64,000 nucleotides of DNA from contig CALHUI010000003.1 of assembly GCA_938039675.1 (NCBI GenBank), positions 186,001 through 250,000 of the forward strand, written 5' to 3'. Below are positions 61,794 to 64,000 of this stretch, piece after piece. The stretch is from an uncultured Cytophagales bacterium (GTDB lineage Bacteria; Bacteroidota; Bacteroidia; Cytophagales; Thermoflexibacteraceae). Each line of letters begins with the position of its first letter. Position 1 is the stretch's first letter. A program made the position numbers and the translations under genes. Below the pieces are notes generated by a model. That model did not search any database and was not told where the DNA came from. It worked only from the letters and a program-made list of their open reading frames with translations.

Positions 61794-62099
61794 TCAAACT
61801 TTGATTTCTACATCCACGCCACTTGGCAACTCCAACTTCATCAGCGCATCTACTGTTTTTGAGCTGGTAGAATAAATATCCACCAGTCGCTTATAGGTGC
61901 ATAGTTGGAACTGCTCGCGTGATTTTTTGTTTACGTGTGGTGAACGCAGCACGGTGAATTTTTCCTTTTCGGTAGGTAAAGGAATAGGACCGCTAACCAC
62001 AGCGCCGGTAGCCTTAACGGCTTTCACGATTTTCTCCGATGACTTATCCACCAGATTGTGGTCGTAAGACTTCAATTTTATTCTTATCTTTTGATTCAT
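61794..62099 (-). CDS. rpsJ: 30S ribosomal protein S10
   Basis: A 101-residue S10 with the conserved [62 protein letters not shown]. It lies 11 bp downstream of fusA in the usual str-operon order. In most Bacteroidota rpsJ is the first gene of the long S10 operon, but here it is followed by a terminator and then by an oppositely oriented sensor gene, so the ribosomal run ends. S10 also acts in transcription antitermination (NusE). Confidence 0.97.
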   Translation of the reverse strand: MNQKIRIKLKSYDHNLVDKSSEKIVKAVKATGAVVSGPIPLPTEKEKFTVLRSPHVNKKSREQFQLCTYKRLVDIYSTSSKTVDALMKLELPSGVDVEIKV

Positions 62100-62110
62100 G
62101 ACTCTGTTGA

Positions 62111-64000
62111 TTAAACGGTTGCACCTTTCAATTCAGCAATGATACCCTCGGCCAAGTTTTGAGGCACTTCTGCATAATGAGAGAACGTCAAGGTGGCAGA
62201 AGCACGGCCTGAAGAAATAGTACGCAAGTCGGTTACATAGCCGAACAACTCAGCCAGAGGAACATCGGCTTTGATAACCTGAGCTCCACCTTTGGTATCC
62301 ATACCCTTCATCATACCACGACGACGGTTCAAGTCGCCGGTTATAGGGCCTGTAAACTCATCAGGTGTAACTACTTCTACGCTCATGATAGGCTCTAACA
62401 AGCGTGGCTTACACTTCTTACCTGCCTCTTTGAAGCCCAAAATAGCGGCCATTTCAAATGACAGAGAGTCAGAGTCCACATCATGATAAGAACCGTGGAA
62501 CAGACGCACCTTCATTGAGTCAATTGGGAAGCCTGCCAATACGCCATTCTTCATGGCAGATTCAAAGCCTTTTTGAATGGCAGGGATGAATTCTTTAGGA
62601 ATTACACCACCCACGATGGCATTTTCAAACAGAAGTCCTTGCTGACCGTCTGTACGTGGCCCGATTTCAAATACGATATCGGCAAATTTACCACGACCAC
62701 CTGTTTGTTTCTTATAAACCTCACGGTGCTCGGTGCTGGCAGTAAAGTGCTCTTTGTAAGCTACCTGAGGCGCACCTTGGTTGATTTCAACTTTGAACTC
62801 GCGCTTCATGCGGTCAATGATGATTTCCAAGTGCAACTCGCCCATACCGCGTAGGATGGTTTGTCCTGTCTCTTGGTCGGTGAAGGCTTGCAGCGTAGGG
62901 TCTTCTTCCAACAGTTTGGAAATAGCCAACGACAATTTGTCTTGGTCTGCGGCTTTCTTAGGCTCGATAGCATAACCGATTACAGGCTCGGGGAATGTCA
63001 TAGATTCCAGAACAAGCTTGTGGTTTTCGTCGGTCAGCGTATCACCTGTTTTAATATCTTTAAAACCAACACCTGCACAGATATCGCCTGCTTCTACCGA
63101 TTCAATCGGATTTTGCTTGTTGGCGTGCATTTGTACCAAGCGAGAGATGCGCTCTTTATTGCCGGTACGTGAATTGTAAACATAAGAACCTTTGTCTAAT
63201 TTACCTGAATACACGCGCATGAAGCACAGACGACCCACGAAAGGATCTGTCATAATTTTAAATGCCAAGGCAGTGAACGGCTCGTTAACATCTGCTTTAC
63301 GCTCTTCTTCTTGCTCTGTATCAGGGTTGATACCTTTTACCGGGGGCAAATCCAGCGGTGAGGGCAAGTAAGCAACAACGGCATCCAGCATTGCTTGCAC
63401 ACCTTTATTTTTGAAGGCAGAGCCGCACAAAACAGGTGAAAAAGACATATCGATAACGGCCGCGCGAATAGCTGTCATCAGCTCTTCTTTGGTGATAGAA
63501 TCAGGGTCTTCAAAGAATTTCTCCAGCAACTTGTCGTCATACTCAGCCACTGATTCAATCAGACTTTGACGCCATTCAGCCACTTCGTCTTTAATGTCTT
63601 CGGGAATAGGAATCACTTTGTAGGTTTTTCCTTTGTCTTCCTCGTTCCAAATGATGGCTTCGTTGGTAATCAAATCTACCACGCCTTTGAAAGAGTCTTC
63701 AGCACCGATAGGTACTTGTAGAGGAACAGGCTTGGCACCGAGTTTCTCTTTAATTTCGCGAACAGCCTTGAAGAAGTCAGCACCTGCGCGGTCCATTTTG
63801 TTCACAAAACAGATACGAGGTACTTTGTACTTATCAGCCTGACGCCATACGGTTTCAGATTGCGGTTCAACGCCCGATACGGCACAAAACAGCGCAACTG
63901 CACCATCCAAAACGCGCAAAGAACGCTCCACTTCCACGGTAAAGTCCACGTGGCCGGGTGTATCGATAATGTTAATCTGATACGAACGGGTGTCGGGAGT
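62111..64000 (-). CDS. fusA: Elongation factor G (partial, N-terminus beyond the window)
   Basis: The frame is open through the right edge, so about 629 residues of an EF-G of about 700 are visible. The GTPase motifs [40 protein letters not shown] (G3) and [10 protein letters not shown] (G4) are present, followed by domain 2 ([22 protein letters not shown]), domain IV ([16 protein letters not shown]) and the C-terminal [28 protein letters not shown] block. It promotes translocation on the ribosome. It lies 11 bp upstream of rpsJ on the same strand. Confidence 0.97.
   Translation of the reverse strand, partial: TPDTRSYQINIIDTPGHVDFTVEVERSLRVLDGAVALFCAVSGVEPQSETVWRQADKYKVPRICFVNKMDRAGADFFKAVREIKEKLGAKPVPLQVPIGAEDSFKGVVDLITNEAIIWNEEDKGKTYKVIPIPEDIKDEVAEWRQSLIESVAEYDDKLLEKFFEDPDSITKEELMTAIRAAVIDMSFSPVLCGSAFKNKGVQAMLDAVVAYLPSPLDLPPVKGINPDTEQEEERKADVNEPFTALAFKIMTDPFVGRLCFMRVYSGKLDKGSYVYNSRTGNKERISRLVQMHANKQNPIESVEAGDICAGVGFKDIKTGDTLTDENHKLVLESMTFPEPVIGYAIEPKKAADQDKLSLAISKLLEEDPTLQAFTDQETGQTILRGMGELHLEIIIDRMKREFKVEINQGAPQVAYKEHFTASTEHREVYKKQTGGRGKFADIVFEIGPRTDGQQGLLFENAIVGGVIPKEFIPAIQKGFESAMKNGVLAGFPIDSMKVRLFHGSYHDVDSDSLSFEMAAILGFKEAGKKCKPRLLEPIMSVEVVTPDEFTGPITGDLNRRRGMMKGMDTKGGAQVIKADVPLAELFGYVTDLRTISSGRASATLTFSHYAEVPQNLAEGIIAELKGATV

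Noticed and set aside
1-64000. tRNA, rRNA, insertion sequence or prophage genes
   Set aside because: No such pattern was seen on reading both strands; a dedicated RNA scan could not be run.

Overview
The window is a chromosomal segment of a Bacteroidota bacterium, most likely of the Cytophagales/Cytophagia type. The evidence is a set of lineage-typical families: DUF4270 and DUF4249 lipoproteins, DUF4920, DUF3127, DUF4199, an HU-CCDC81/SPOR protein, an ACR3 arsenic operon with a DinB protein, and the gene order DUF4270 - short GT5 'glycogen synthase' - panC - panD. Promoters resemble the Bacteroidota TTG / TAnnTTTG type. Base composition is mid-range (my impression is about 45% GC) and even. 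I saw no tRNA, rRNA, CRISPR array, insertion sequence or prophage.

Layout. 0-2.1 kb: end of an ECF sigma factor, its anti-sigma-like partner and a secreted adhesin-like protein. 2.3-9.5 kb: small envelope proteins, an NSS symporter with a tiny MetS-like subunit, hypoxanthine phosphoribosyltransferase, an AlbA_2 protein, an alpha/beta hydrolase and a decayed spermidine synthase/DUF350 pair. 9.5-13.1 kb: a minus-strand run of envelope proteins (NMT1-like, DUF4249, cytochrome c, DUF4920). 13.1-22 kb: two MFS transporters, YtxH, queA, DUF4270, the short GT5 protein, panC, panD and a MORN protein. 22-29 kb: pyruvate carboxylase, a beta-barrel protein, a second sigma/anti-sigma/Spy-like module and a zinc-ribbon/TPR protein. 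30-38 kb: polA, DUF2237, a truncated thioesterase, an NlpC/P60 lipoprotein, a YbjN-like protein, a frameshifted TerB-like gene, a CrtI-type oxidoreductase and the pterin pair ptpS/folE. 38-43 kb: pruA and an arsenic operon (acr3, dinB, exported arsC-like, arsR) with a clear operator. 43-51 kb: an orphan PAS histidine kinase, an HU/SPOR envelope protein, an outer-membrane barrel and a giant TPR protein. 51-58.7 kb: DUF3127, argD-like, DUF3109, a ThuA/PQQ-dehydrogenase/cytochrome c fusion and argH. 58.7-64 kb: DUF4199, a DUF3299-like protein, a histidine-kinase-like protein without an ATPase domain, rpsJ and a partial fusA.

Most of the window is ordinary core genome. The points that stand out are: six copies of an intergenic palindrome built on AAACCTGACAGGT; an internally deleted spermidine synthase beside a frameshifted DUF350 gene; several other decayed genes; an exported ArsC-like phosphatase in the arsenic operon, with an 11-bp inverted-repeat operator enclosing the -7 promoter element; a DUF3127 protein ending in an SSB-like acidic tip; a 62-bp stem-loop upstream of pyruvate carboxylase; and an rpsJ gene cut off from the rest of the S10 operon. 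I do not see an obvious wholly new multi-gene system.
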